Counted from the first letter of the stretch, positions 32,675 to 41,138 are shown. The stretch is DNA of 64,000 bases from Homoserinimonas sp044769865 (GCF_044769865.1 NZ_JBIZWA010000001.1:186001-250000), one strand, 5' to 3'. The notes: generated by a model not told the origin, from the letters alone. A program made the numbers and translations.

Positions 32675-34057
32675 AATCCCGACTTCGACCCCTACCAGGG
32701 CGAGGCACTCGTCGAGCCCGACGACGGTCCCTGGACGGCACCGACCGCGACTGCCCCCCTCTCGGCCACCGTGTCGATCCCGGGCTCGAAGTCGCTCACG
32801 AACCGCGAACTCGTGCTGTCTGCGCTCGCGGATGGCCCGTCCGTGCTCCGCAGGCCCCTTCACTCGCGGGACAGCGCCCTCATGATCGACGCCCTCCGCG
32901 GCCTCGGCACCGTGATCGAGGAGGGCGAGCCCGGGCCGTTCGGCCCCGACCTCGTCATCACCCCGGGAGAGCTCTCTGGTGGGGCATCCGTCGACTGCGG
33001 GCTCGCCGGCACGGTCATGCGATTCATCCCGCCGGTTGCTGCCCTCGCGCTTGGCCCGGTCGCGTTCGACGGCGACGAATCAGCACGCCGCCGCCCCATG
33101 CGCACCACGATCGACTCCCTGCGTGAGCTCGGCGTTGACGTCAACGATGACGGACGCGGAGCCCTCCCCTTCAGCCTCTACGGCTCCGGCAGCGTCGAGG
33201 GAGGCCCCCTCGAGATCGATGCCTCAGCCTCGAGCCAGTTCGTCTCCGGTCTCCTGCTTTCGGCGCCCCGCTTCGCACACGGTCTGCAGCTTCGTCACAC
33301 GGGCGAGCACCTGCCGAGCATGCCGCACATCGAGATGACGGTCGAATGCCTGCGCCAGCGCGGCGTCGAGGTCACCTCGCCGCGCAGCGGTGAGTGGATC
33401 GTCGAGCCAGGGCCGATCGCGGCAGCCGAGGTCGCGATCGAGCCGGACCTCTCCAATGCCGCGCCGTTCCTCGCGGCCGCCCTCATCGCGGGTGGCACCG
33501 TGACGATCGACGGCTGGCCCCAGCAGACAACCCAGGTCGGCGCCGAACTCGCGCGCCTCCTGCCGCAGTTCGGGGCATCCGTCACGGTCGCCGACGGCTC
33601 GATCACGGTCGACGGCGGCGCTGGCCTCATCGGCGGCAAGGCGCTGCCGGGCGTCGACATGGATCTCAGCATCGGCGGCGAGCTCGCCCCCACGATCGTC
33701 GCGCTTGCGGCGCTCGCCGAGAGTCCGAGCCGCATCACCGGCATCGGCCACCTCCGCGGGCACGAGACCGACCGACTCGCGGCACTCGTCGCCGAGATCA
33801 ACGGACTCGGCGGCGCGGTGAGTGAACTGCCCGACGGTCTCGCGATCGAGCCCCGCGCCCTGCACGGCGGGCCCTGGCGCACCTACGAGGACCACCGGAT
33901 GGCGACGGCCGGCGCCGTCGTCGGCCTCGCGGTCGAGGGCGTCGAGATCGATGACATCTCGACGACTTCGAAGACCCTGCCCGAGTTCGCTGAACTCTGG
34001 TTCGGCCCCCTCCTCGGCCTGACCCGCCCCTCGGTCGACCCGCTCGGGCTGCTGTAG
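32654..34057 (+). CDS. aroA: 3-phosphoshikimate 1-carboxyvinyltransferase (EPSP synthase)
   Basis: A 467-residue shikimate-pathway enzyme. It joins phosphoenolpyruvate to shikimate 3-phosphate. The substrate motif SIPGSKSLTNREL (Lys46, Ser47, Arg51), GLAGTVMRF, the central SASSQFVSGLLL and the C-terminal RGHETDRLAALV and EDHRMATAGAV are all intact. A roughly 35-residue N-terminal extension before the first strand is typical of actinobacterial AroA. ATG 32654 follows a TACCCT box by 8 bases. The rsgA start lies 14 bases after the stop, so the two genes likely form one transcript. Confidence 0.96.
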   Translation: MLISKYSNPDFDPYQGEALVEPDDGPWTAPTATAPLSATVSIPGSKSLTNRELVLSALADGPSVLRRPLHSRDSALMIDALRGLGTVIEEGEPGPFGPDLVITPGELSGGASVDCGLAGTVMRFIPPVAALALGPVAFDGDESARRRPMRTTIDSLRELGVDVNDDGRGALPFSLYGSGSVEGGPLEIDASASSQFVSGLLLSAPRFAHGLQLRHTGEHLPSMPHIEMTVECLRQRGVEVTSPRSGEWIVEPGPIAAAEVAIEPDLSNAAPFLAAALIAGGTVTIDGWPQQTTQVGAELARLLPQFGASVTVADGSITVDGGAGLIGGKALPGVDMDLSIGGELAPTIVALAALAESPSRITGIGHLRGHETDRLAALVAEINGLGGAVSELPDGLAIEPRALHGGPWRTYEDHRMATAGAVVGLAVEGVEIDDISTTSKTLPEFAELWFGPLLGLTRPSVDPLGLL

Positions 34058-34071
34058 CGCGTGGCACTCGC

Positions 34072-35094
34072 ATGAGCTGGCTCACCGACGTCGATGACGA
34101 CGACGATCGCTATGCCGACTACGAGGCGAAGTCGAGGCCCAACCCGAAGGCCAACAAGCCACGCACCAAGAGACGACCCGAGCACGAAGACGCGGTCGAA
34201 GCCCGGGTCGTGACCGTCGACCGCGGCCGCTACACCGTGCTCGTCGATGAAGGGGGTGCCGGCGAGCACGCCGTCACGGCGACGCGCGCGCGCGAACTTC
34301 GCCGTCAGGCAATCGTGACGGGCGACCGGGTCGACGTCGTCGGTGACACCTCGGGAATCGAGGGAAGCCTCGCGCGCATCGTGCGCATCCGCCCTCGCGA
34401 CACGGTGCTGCGTCGAAGCGCCGACGACTCCGACGAGGTCGAGCGCATCATCGTCGCGAACGCCGACCAGATGCTCATCGTCGTCGCGGTCGCGAACCCG
34501 GAGCCGCGGCCGCGTCTCGTGCACCGCTACCTCGTGGCGGCATTCGACGCCGGTATCGAGCCAATCCTCTGCATCACCAAGACCGACCTCGCCGACCCCG
34601 AACCTTTCCTCGCGGAGTTCGCGGGGCTGGACCTCACGATCGTCACGAGCGGCAAGGGCGCGACGCCCACCGAGGAGATCCTCACGCTCCTCGCTGGACA
34701 TTCGACCGTCGCGGTCGGCCACTCGGGGGTCGGCAAGTCGACCCTCGTGAATGCCCTCGTGCCGGAGGCGAACCGGGCAACCGGGCACGTCAATGAGGTG
34801 ACCGGCCGCGGGCGCCACACCTCCTCGTCAACCGTCTCCTACCGCGTAGAGGGCGGCTGGATCATCGATACGCCGGGCGTGCGGTCCTTCGGCCTCGGGC
34901 ACGTCGATGTCGATAACGTGCTGCGCTCGTTCACCGACCTCGCTGAGATCGCAGAGGAGTGCCCGCGCGGGTGCACACACCTTCCGGATGCCCCCGATTG
35001 CGAGCTCGTCGAGCGTGCCGAATCCGGGAGGCTCGGCGACTTCGGTAGGCAACGCCTCGACTCCTTCCAACGGATGCTCGCCTCCCTGGCGTGA
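34072..35094 (+). CDS. rsgA: Ribosome small subunit-dependent GTPase A
   Basis: A 340-residue circularly permuted GTPase acting late in 30S subunit maturation. After an acidic/basic N-tail comes an OB-fold (about 40-110), then the GTPase motifs in permuted order: TKTD (G4), GHSGVGKS (G1, 216-223) and DTPGVRSFGL (G3). A zinc site follows (CPRGCTH, Cys297, Cys301, His303, Cys310). The start at ATG 34072 is likely, with GTG 34061 as an alternative. Downstream of aroA on the same strand, an arrangement seen across actinobacteria. Confidence 0.94.
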   Translation: MSWLTDVDDDDDRYADYEAKSRPNPKANKPRTKRRPEHEDAVEARVVTVDRGRYTVLVDEGGAGEHAVTATRARELRRQAIVTGDRVDVVGDTSGIEGSLARIVRIRPRDTVLRRSADDSDEVERIIVANADQMLIVVAVANPEPRPRLVHRYLVAAFDAGIEPILCITKTDLADPEPFLAEFAGLDLTIVTSGKGATPTEEILTLLAGHSTVAVGHSGVGKSTLVNALVPEANRATGHVNEVTGRGRHTSSSTVSYRVEGGWIIDTPGVRSFGLGHVDVDNVLRSFTDLAEIAEECPRGCTHLPDAPDCELVERAESGRLGDFGRQRLDSFQRMLASLA

Positions 35095-35123
35095 GCGGAC
35101 CCGGCTGCCTCTAGCCTTCGCGC

Positions 35124-35129
35124 TAGCCT
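35124..35129 (+). promoter_or_regulatory. -10 box (TAGCCT) of leaderless hisN mRNA
   Basis: TAGCCT-TGAGAC-GTG (35136). The start site coincides with the GTG start codon, so hisN can be transcribed independently of aroA-rsgA. Confidence 0.5.
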
Positions 35130-35135
35130 TGAGAC

Positions 35136-35915
35136 GTGAGCGATGACCTCGATCTGGCACAGCGCCTTGCCGATGCCGCAGACGCCGTATCCGCCGCCCG
35201 CTTCCGGGCGAACGACCTCGTCGTGACGACGAAGCCCGACATGACGCCGGTGTCGGATGCCGACCGCGCGGCAGAGGAGGCCATCCGCGCCCTGCTCGCT
35301 TCCGAGCGCCCGGACGACGCGATCCTCGGGGAGGAGTTCGGCACCTCGGGAGACTCGCGTCGCCAGTGGATCATCGACCCCATCGACGGCACCTCGAACT
35401 TCGTGCGCGGCGTGCCCGTGTGGGCGACGCTCATCGCGCTCGCAGTCGACGGGGTTCCCGTGCTCGGCGTCGTCAGCGCGCCCGCCCTCGGCAAGCGCTG
35501 GTGGGCGGAGCGGGGCGAGGGCGCCTTCGTGCGCGATGCCGAGTCACCGCAGGGGCGCCGCCTGCAGGTCTCGAAGGTCGCCGCACTCGCGGATGCCTCG
35601 ATCAGCTACAACAGCATCCAGCAGTGGGACTGGCACGGCAGGCTCGATGAGCTCGTCGCCCTCTCGCGCGCCGTCTGGCGCACGCGCGCCTACGGTGACA
35701 TGTGGTCGTACATGATGGTCGCCGAAGGACTCATCGACATGGCAGGCGAGTTCGACCTCCAGCCCTACGACATGGCGGCGCTCGTGCCGATCATCGAGGA
35801 GGCCGGGGGCACCTTCACCTCGGCCGACGGCGAGCCGGGCCCCTGGCATGGCTCAGCGCTCGCGAGCAACGGTCTCCTGCATGAGGCTGTGCTCGACATC
35901 ATCGCGCGGCGCTGA
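35136..35915 (+). CDS. hisN: Inositol monophosphatase family, probable histidinol-phosphatase
   Basis: A 259-residue Mg2+-dependent phosphatase. Metal motifs are EEFG (about 66-69), IDPIDGTSNFVRG (Asp81, Asp84) and a C-terminal LQPYDMAALVPIIEEAGG (third Asp). VRGVPVWATLIALAVDG and the overall length are characteristic of actinobacterial HisN, which dephosphorylates L-histidinol phosphate. An inositol-1-phosphatase activity cannot be excluded. The GTG at 35136 follows a TAGCCT box by 6 bases. Its stop is 1 base before the convergent MFS stop. Confidence 0.87.
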   Translation: MSDDLDLAQRLADAADAVSAARFRANDLVVTTKPDMTPVSDADRAAEEAIRALLASERPDDAILGEEFGTSGDSRRQWIIDPIDGTSNFVRGVPVWATLIALAVDGVPVLGVVSAPALGKRWWAERGEGAFVRDAESPQGRRLQVSKVAALADASISYNSIQQWDWHGRLDELVALSRAVWRTRAYGDMWSYMMVAEGLIDMAGEFDLQPYDMAALVPIIEEAGGTFTSADGEPGPWHGSALASNGLLHEAVLDIIARR

Positions 35916-35916
35916 G

Positions 35917-37371
35917 CTACTCGCGGCGCATGCCCCTGATCGAGCGCAGGTCGGCGATTGCGAAGATGAGCGCGATGCCGACGAGACCGAGGGCGGCGAG
36001 CATCCCGAACGCGTAGGCGTGGCTGAATGCGTTGCGCAGGCTCTCGGTGGCCTCCTCGCGGAAGATCGTGGCGAAGAAGGCCGAGCTCGCGACCGCGACA
36101 CCGACGGCCGTGCCGACCCGCTGGCCGACCTGGGCGATCGAGCCGGCGACACCACCCTGCACGACCGGGACGTCGGTGAGCGTGATGGTCTGGTTGGGCG
36201 AGATGACGAGGCCGCCTCCCGCTCCTGCGACGCCCATGAGCACCGCGAGTAGCCACGGCACCAGCGCGGGCGGGGCGAGGAGGGCGACGGGAATCGAGGC
36301 CCCGAACCCCACGCCGACGAGCACGAGGCCGATGAACACGAGGCGGCGGCCCATCGTGGCGACGTGTCGCCCGCCGACCGCCGAGGTGTAGGCCGAGACA
36401 AGCGCGAAGGGGATGCTCACCATGCCCGCGAAGACAGCGGAGACGCCGAGCCCGTTCTGCAGGAAGAGCGTGTTGATGAGGAAGATTGCAGGCGTTGCGG
36501 CGAAGTACGCCGTCGCAATGAGCACACCGTTGCGATAGGAGGTCAGCCGGAAGAGCCCGAAATCGATCACGGGCGACTTGCCTCCCGCGACGTAGCGGTT
36601 CTCCCACCAGACGAACGCGGCACCCGCTGCGGCGAAGAGCAGCAGCCACCACCAGCGGGCGGGGTCGTCGCTCGGCCGACCCGTCGTGAGCACGAACGGC
36701 AGCATGAGGCCGAAGACGGTGGCACCCAGAAGGAGCACACCGATGAGGTCGATCTCGGTGCGCTTGGTCTCGTGATGCTGCTGCGCCGGCAGCCGCCACA
36801 GCGCGAAGGCGAGCGCGAGCAATCCGAGCGGCACGTTCATCCAGAAGGTGAGGCGCCAGCCGTCCTGTTCGCCGCCCACTGCGATGAGGAGACCGCCGAG
36901 GGTGGGCCCGAATGCGGTCGAAAGGCCGATGATGGCACCGAAGAGGCCGAAGGCCTTGCCCCGCTCTGGCCCCTGGAACAGTTGTTGGATCAGGCCGAGG
37001 ATCTGCGGCATGTGGATGCCTGCAGCGACGCCCTGCAGCATCCGACCCAGGACAAGGATCTCAATCGTCGGCGCGACGGCACACATGATGCTCGTTGCGA
37101 CGAAGACGCTGAGCCCGATCGCGAAGAAGAGCTTGCGGGAATGGATGTCGCCGAGCCGACCGGCGGGCACGAGCACGAGCCCCATCGCGAGCGCGTAACC
37201 AGCGACGATCAGCTGTAGCTCGCTCGGGCCAGCCCCGAGGGAAGCCTCGATCGACGGCAGGGCGACGTTGACCTTGGAGAGGTCGAGGATCGTGAGTGCG
37301 GCTGCGGCGGAACACACAGCGAAGGCCTGCCACCGTGCGCGATCGGAGACCTGGGAGCGTATGGTGGGCAT
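35917..37371 (-). CDS. MFS transporter, DHA2 (14-helix) type
   Basis: A 484-residue drug:proton antiporter-like protein with about 14 helices. Motif A is PAGRLGDIHSRKLFF, and the helix-5 antiporter motif reads GLSTAFGPTLGGLL. LDLSKVNVALPSIEASLG in helix 1 matches the usual LDxTIVNVALP pattern with Ser-Lys in place of Thr-Ile. ATG 37369-37371 has TACAAT exactly 6 bases upstream and no Shine-Dalgarno. The longer open frame crosses the intergenic region into the divergent MFS gene and is rejected. Substrate unknown. Confidence 0.86.
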   Translation of the reverse strand: MPTIRSQVSDRARWQAFAVCSAAAALTILDLSKVNVALPSIEASLGAGPSELQLIVAGYALAMGLVLVPAGRLGDIHSRKLFFAIGLSVFVATSIMCAVAPTIEILVLGRMLQGVAAGIHMPQILGLIQQLFQGPERGKAFGLFGAIIGLSTAFGPTLGGLLIAVGGEQDGWRLTFWMNVPLGLLALAFALWRLPAQQHHETKRTEIDLIGVLLLGATVFGLMLPFVLTTGRPSDDPARWWWLLLFAAAGAAFVWWENRYVAGGKSPVIDFGLFRLTSYRNGVLIATAYFAATPAIFLINTLFLQNGLGVSAVFAGMVSIPFALVSAYTSAVGGRHVATMGRRLVFIGLVLVGVGFGASIPVALLAPPALVPWLLAVLMGVAGAGGGLVISPNQTITLTDVPVVQGGVAGSIAQVGQRVGTAVGVAVASSAFFATIFREEATESLRNAFSHAYAFGMLAALGLVGIALIFAIADLRSIRGMRRE

Positions 37372-37377
37372 CCCCTG

Positions 37378-37383
37378 ATTGTA
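37378..37383 (-). promoter_or_regulatory. -10 box (TACAAT) of leaderless MFS mRNA
   Basis: On the minus strand TACAAT-CAGGGG-ATG. The box overlaps the first TATTCGTGCA repeat of the divergent control region, so a repressor bound there would block it. Confidence 0.6.
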
Positions 37384-37439
37384 TTCGTGCAGTGGTGCAG
37401 AATATTCGTGCATTACTGTATATTTGCAGACGATGCAAA
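37382..37439. promoter_or_regulatory. TGCA-rich operator region between divergent MFS genes
   Basis: Two exact copies of TATTCGTGCA (37382-37391 and 37403-37412) lie 21 bases apart, two helical turns. A perfect inverted repeat TTTGCA-N5-TGCAAA (37423-37428, 37434-37439) covers the plus-strand start codon. TGCA occurs five times in 50 bases of unusually AT-rich sequence. This looks like a TetR- or MarR-type control site. No regulator gene is adjacent. Confidence 0.5.
37419..37424 (+). promoter_or_regulatory. -10 box (TATATT) of the plus-strand MFS gene
   Basis: TATATT lies 8 bases before ATG 37433, giving an mRNA with no leader or a leader of 1-2 nt. It sits between the direct repeats and the inverted repeat. 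Confidence 0.5.
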
Positions 37440-39058
37440 ATTCTCCCGCCCCCTCCGCCGCCGCTGAATCCAGGTCGGCAGCCAAGCCGCGTGTGCTCCT
37501 GGTCTTCATTGGCCTGATGCTCGCAATGCTGCTCTCTTCGCTCAGCCAGACGGTGCTGAGCGCTGCGATGCCCACCATGGTGGGCGAGCTCGACGGCGTC
37601 GACCACATGCTCTGGGTCATGACCGCCTTCATGCTCGCCTCAACCGTCGTCATGCCCATCTACGGCAAGATCGGCGACCTCATCGGCCGCAAGGGCCTCC
37701 TGATCGCCGCGATCGTGCTCTTCATCGCCGGCTCCGTGCTCGGCGCGGTCGCCGCCGACATGTCCATGCTCATCTCGGCGCGCGTCGTGCAGGGCCTCGG
37801 CGGTGGCGGGCTCATGATCCTGTCGCAGGCGATCATCGCCGACATCGTCCCCGCTCGCGAGCGCGGCAAGTACATGGGCGCGCTCGGTGCCGTCTTCGCC
37901 GTCTCCTCGGTTGCTGGCCCTCTCCTCGGCGGGTGGTTCACCGAGGGGCCCGGTTGGCGCTGGACGTTCTGGATGAACATCCCGCTCGGCATCGTCGCGC
38001 TTGCGGCCGCCGTCTTCCTCCTCCGCCTGCCGAAGCGCGAGCACGAGAAGCCGCGCGTCGACGTCTGGGGCATGGTGCTGCTCACGATCACGACGACCTG
38101 CATCGTGCTCGTCGCCTCGTGGGGCGGCAAGGACTTCGCGTGGGGCTCCACGACGATCATCGGCCTGATCGTCGTCGCGGTGCTCACCGCGGTGGGCTTC
38201 GTGCTCGTCGAGCGGGTCACACCCGAGCCGATCATCCCCCTGCACCTCTTCCGCGAGGCCAACTTCAACATCACCACGATCGCGGGCCTGCTCACGAGTG
38301 TCGCCATGATGGGCACACTCGCCTACCTGCCGACCTACCTGCAGATGACCTTCGGTGCGAGCGCGACGGATGCCGGTCTCCTCATGATCCCCATGATGGC
38401 GGCCCTGCTCATTACCTCGATCGGCGCGGGCCAGATCGTGAGCAAGACCGGCCGATACAAGTGGCTGCCGATCGTCGGCAGCATCATCCTCGCGATCGGC
38501 CTCGCACTGCTGGGCACGATCTCCCCCGACACTCCCCTCTGGGTCTTCTGCGCCTACCTCGCCGTCATGGGAATCGGCCTCGGCACGAGCATGCAACTGC
38601 TCGTGCTGATCGTGCAGAACACCTTCCCCGCACGCGAGGTGGGCACGGCGACCGCCGCGAACAACTACTTCCGTCAGATCGGTGGCTCGCTCGGCGGCGC
38701 GGTCATCGGCAGCCTCTTCACCACGAGGCTCGCCTCACAGCTCAGCGAGCGCCTGCCCCAGCAGGGCGGCGCCACGAGCGACATGAACTCGCTCACGCCC
38801 GCGCTCGTGCACGAGCTGCCGACCGCCATCCACGAGCAGGTCATCTGGGCCTACAACGACGCCCTCGCACCGCTGTTCCTCTACATCGTGCCGCTCGCGA
38901 TCATCGCTGCGGTGCTGCTGCTCTTCGTCAAAGAGAAGCCGCTCGCAACGACGATCGAGCGCGAGGTTGCGGTGACGGCCGTGCCGGATTCCCTCCAGGA
39001 GGTCTACCCGGTCACGACAGGTTCGGTAACGGTGCCGGAGTCGCGCGAGCTTCGCTAA
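37433..39058 (+). CDS. MDR family MFS transporter (EmrB/QacA-like)
   Basis: A 541-residue exporter with about 14 helices. Motif A is KIGDLIGRKGLL, and the antiporter motif region is FAVSSVAGPLLGGWF. TVLSAAMPTMVGEL in helix 1 and a long loop before the last helix (residues about 440-485, with PALVHELPTAIHEQV) are typical of QacA/EmrB-type multidrug pumps. The cytoplasmic tail is about 40 residues. ATG 37433 is supported by the TATATT box. The terminal 4 bases overlap the convergent small gene. Confidence 0.88.
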   Translation: MQNSPAPSAAAESRSAAKPRVLLVFIGLMLAMLLSSLSQTVLSAAMPTMVGELDGVDHMLWVMTAFMLASTVVMPIYGKIGDLIGRKGLLIAAIVLFIAGSVLGAVAADMSMLISARVVQGLGGGGLMILSQAIIADIVPARERGKYMGALGAVFAVSSVAGPLLGGWFTEGPGWRWTFWMNIPLGIVALAAAVFLLRLPKREHEKPRVDVWGMVLLTITTTCIVLVASWGGKDFAWGSTTIIGLIVVAVLTAVGFVLVERVTPEPIIPLHLFREANFNITTIAGLLTSVAMMGTLAYLPTYLQMTFGASATDAGLLMIPMMAALLITSIGAGQIVSKTGRYKWLPIVGSIILAIGLALLGTISPDTPLWVFCAYLAVMGIGLGTSMQLLVLIVQNTFPAREVGTATAANNYFRQIGGSLGGAVIGSLFTTRLASQLSERLPQQGGATSDMNSLTPALVHELPTAIHEQVIWAYNDALAPLFLYIVPLAIIAAVLLLFVKEKPLATTIEREVAVTAVPDSLQEVYPVTTGSVTVPESRELR

Positions 39059-39273
39059 TCGCCGTCAACATCCTTGGCCTTGCCACGATGTGCTGAAAAT
39101 GCCGCACCGAATGCGATCCCCATGGCCAAGCCAAGGCCGACGCCCATCGCAATGTTGTCAAGGCTGACGCCCATCGCCGTACCGACGCCGACGCCGAGCG
39201 CGATGCCCGCGCCCATCATCGAGTTGCGCGACGACTTGCCCTTCGGAGCATTGTCTGGCTCTTGATCAGTCAT
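39055..39273 (-). CDS. Small glycine-zipper membrane protein
   Basis: A 72-residue protein. A charged N-terminus (about 1-18) is followed by two small-residue-rich apolar segments (MMGAGIALGVGVGTAMGV and AMGVGLGLAMGIAFGAAF) separated by a turn, and a basic tail. GxxxG spacing is dense, so helix packing or oligomerisation in the membrane is likely. ATG 39271-39273 has TAGTCT 6 bases upstream on its strand, supporting a real leaderless gene. Overlaps the MFS gene tail to tail. Function unknown. Confidence 0.65.
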   Translation of the reverse strand: MTDQEPDNAPKGKSSRNSMMGAGIALGVGVGTAMGVSLDNIAMGVGLGLAMGIAFGAAFSAHRGKAKDVDGD

Positions 39274-39279
39274 ATCCCC

Positions 39280-39285
39280 AGACTA
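39280..39285 (-). promoter_or_regulatory. -10 box (TAGTCT) of the glycine-zipper gene
   Basis: On the minus strand TAGTCT-GGGGAT-ATG, the same leaderless geometry as other genes here. Confidence 0.5.
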
Positions 39286-39404
39286 GGAAGGCACCATCCC
39301 GTGCGCCTCCCCCGCGCGGACGAGTTGTGCGGTGCATCCGTGTCGCGGCATCCCCTGCTCGGCCTAGACAGCGCGGGGGCAAGCTCGCGAGGGAGAATGG
39401 TGAC

Positions 39405-40055
39405 ATGGCTGATGTGACGCTCCGCGGCGGCCCCGGCGCAAGGGTCACCGTGGAGACAGAGGTGAAACGCTCCCGTTTCATCTGCCGCCTCGAGCGCGTC
39501 GCGTCGGAGGATGCCGCGCGTGCGGTGATCGACGGCACCCGGCGCGAGCACTGGGGCGCGCGACACCACTGCTCCGCGTTCATCATCGGCCCATCGGATG
39601 CCGCCAGCCAGGTGCGCAGGTCGAGCGACGACGGTGAACCATCCGGCACGGCGGGGGCACCCATGCTCGACGCGCTCGCTGGCGCCAGCCTCGTCGACAC
39701 CGTCGCCGTGGTCACGCGCTACTTCGGTGGGGTGCTCCTCGGCACCGGCGGCCTCGCCCGTGCCTACTCGGATGCCGTCGCGCACGCGATCCGCGAGGCA
39801 CCGCTCGTGGCGCGGGAGCGGCGGGAGCTGTTCCGCCTCAGCCTTGAGCACGCCGATGCGGGCAGGGTCGAGTCGGAGCTGCGAGCGCGGGGCGTCGTCG
39901 TGCTGACTGTCGAGTATGCAGCGCGGGCCGAACTGAGGCTCGCGGGAGGCGGGGCGCTGCACGAGGTCGTTGCCGCCGTGACATCCGGTGCGGGCACGCT
40001 CGAAGGGCTCGGCCACGAATGGGTCGATGTGGAACTCAACAGCGCGCGACGGTGA
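39405..40055 (+). CDS. YigZ/IMPACT family protein (UPF0029)
   Basis: A 216-residue protein. The N-terminal UPF0029 domain has KRSRFICRLERV, HHCSAFIIG and DDGEPSGTAGAPML, followed by VVTRYFGGVLLGTGGLARAY. A C-terminal ferredoxin-like domain (about 140-216) resembles the EF-G domain IV-like part of YigZ. Bacterial functions are unsettled; eukaryotic IMPACT regulates translation through GCN1. ATG 39405 has GGGAG 9 bases upstream. tmRNA lies immediately downstream on the other strand, its CCA end 3 bases from this stop. Confidence 0.9.
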   Translation: MADVTLRGGPGARVTVETEVKRSRFICRLERVASEDAARAVIDGTRREHWGARHHCSAFIIGPSDAASQVRRSSDDGEPSGTAGAPMLDALAGASLVDTVAVVTRYFGGVLLGTGGLARAYSDAVAHAIREAPLVARERRELFRLSLEHADAGRVESELRARGVVVLTVEYAARAELRLAGGGALHEVVAAVTSGAGTLEGLGHEWVDVELNSARR

Positions 40056-40058
40056 CGA

Positions 40059-40432
40059 TGGTGGAGATGCGGGGAATTGAACCCCGGTCCACTGCTGTGG
40101 TCATGTGTCTTCTACGGGTGTAGCCAGTGCAGGCGTTCTACTCGGCTCCGGAATTTGCCACTGGCAGCTAAACCGACGAGCCCAGCCCGAGTGCAAGTCC
40201 CCCGTAGCCCTCAGGCGTAACTACGGAGCAATCTCTCTAGATGACGCCAGGATCCGGGTAGAGAGCATCCCCGGGCTGACGGACTTTTTAGTGCGCTCGC
40301 TTAGGCAGCGAGGGCGAAGTCAGTGCGCTTGGAATCGGCACTTATAGTTTGCCGACATCGTTAACGAGATAAGTCGGCATCCTCGACCCGCTTCTCACAA
40401 TTGCGCAGGCAATGTCGAAACCGATCATCCCC
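40059..40432 (-). ncRNA. ssrA: Transfer-messenger RNA (tmRNA)
   Basis: A 374-nt tmRNA on the minus strand. The 5' GGGGATG (40432-40426) pairs with CATCTCC next to the encoded ACCA 3' end (40062-40059). The T-arm GGGGTTCAATTCCCC is intact. The tag frame 40339-40301 reads GCC GAT TCC AAG CGC ACT GAC, then TTCGCCCTCGCTGCC and TAA, encoding ADSKRTDFALAA, an actinobacterial-type degradation tag ending ALAA. It rescues stalled ribosomes together with SmpB, which is encoded 0.7 kb away on the same strand. Confidence 0.95.
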
Positions 40433-40455
40433 ATACGCGTCTTGGTGAAAGACGT

Positions 40456-40484
40456 GTCACAGTCGCACGCTGTTGAGTTGTCAA
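40456..40484 (-). promoter_or_regulatory. Possible ssrA promoter
   Basis: On the minus strand, a perfect TTGACA (40484-40479) is followed 17 bases later by TGTGAC (40461-40456), a weak -10. Transcription would begin about 17 nt before the mature 5' end, as expected for RNase P processing. The -10 match is poor. Confidence 0.4.
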
Positions 40485-40646
40485 GCTGCACCGCTCGGGC
40501 GCAGCCTTCAATGATAGCAAGGCGATCGCCTCGAAGGAAGCGCTCTTGCGCTAGCTGGGCGCCGGCTGGGAATCCCGCTATGCTTCCCGAGAAGATTTCA
40601 CGATCCGAGACGCCCCTCGCGCGCTCGGCGACAGGAAGCAGAGGCC

Positions 40647-41132
40647 GTGACCCGCAGAACCCTCTCCGCCGTCGCCCTCTCCGCGCTCGCTGTGCTCGGA
40701 CTCACGGGCTGCAGCATCGTGGCCATGGCCGACCTCATCCAGGGCAAGGAAGACGTCTTCTCGATCGCGGTCGGCGATTGCTTCAACGACGACACGGCCG
40801 CCGTCGAGCAGGTCGATTCGGTCGTCATGCCGAAGTGCACCGAGCCGCACGACAACGAGGCCTACCACCTCTACGACCTCGCGTCGTCGACCTTCCCCTC
40901 CTACGACGAGAACGCCATCCTCGAGGAGGCGGAGATCGGATGCTTCACCGAGTTCGAGGGCTTCGTCGGCTCCCCCGTCGACAAGACGAGCCTCTACTAC
41001 GGCTACTACTACCCGAGCCCCGAGGGCTGGGAAGAGGGTGACCGCGAGATCCTCTGCCTCGCCTATGACACGAACGGGCCCATCTCCGAGCCGCTTCGAG
41101 GCAAGGGACCTAGCTACCCGTACGAGGGCTAG
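40647..41132 (+). CDS. Predicted lipoprotein, septum-formation-like domain
   Basis: A 161-residue lipoprotein with lipobox LTGC (Cys22). The domain after the signal starts VFSIAVGDCFND, with Cys pairs at positions typical of the septum_form/DUF4190-associated domain (GDCF, MPKCTEPHDNEAYHLYDL, GCFTEF, LCLAYD). These secreted domains are common in actinobacteria and are only loosely tied to septation. The GTG at 40647 has AGGAAGCAGAGG upstream. Convergent with smpB, 6 bases apart. Proximity to ftsEX may be coincidental. Confidence 0.75.
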   Translation: MTRRTLSAVALSALAVLGLTGCSIVAMADLIQGKEDVFSIAVGDCFNDDTAAVEQVDSVVMPKCTEPHDNEAYHLYDLASSTFPSYDENAILEEAEIGCFTEFEGFVGSPVDKTSLYYGYYYPSPEGWEEGDREILCLAYDTNGPISEPLRGKGPSYPYEG

Positions 41133-41138
41133 CCGCGG

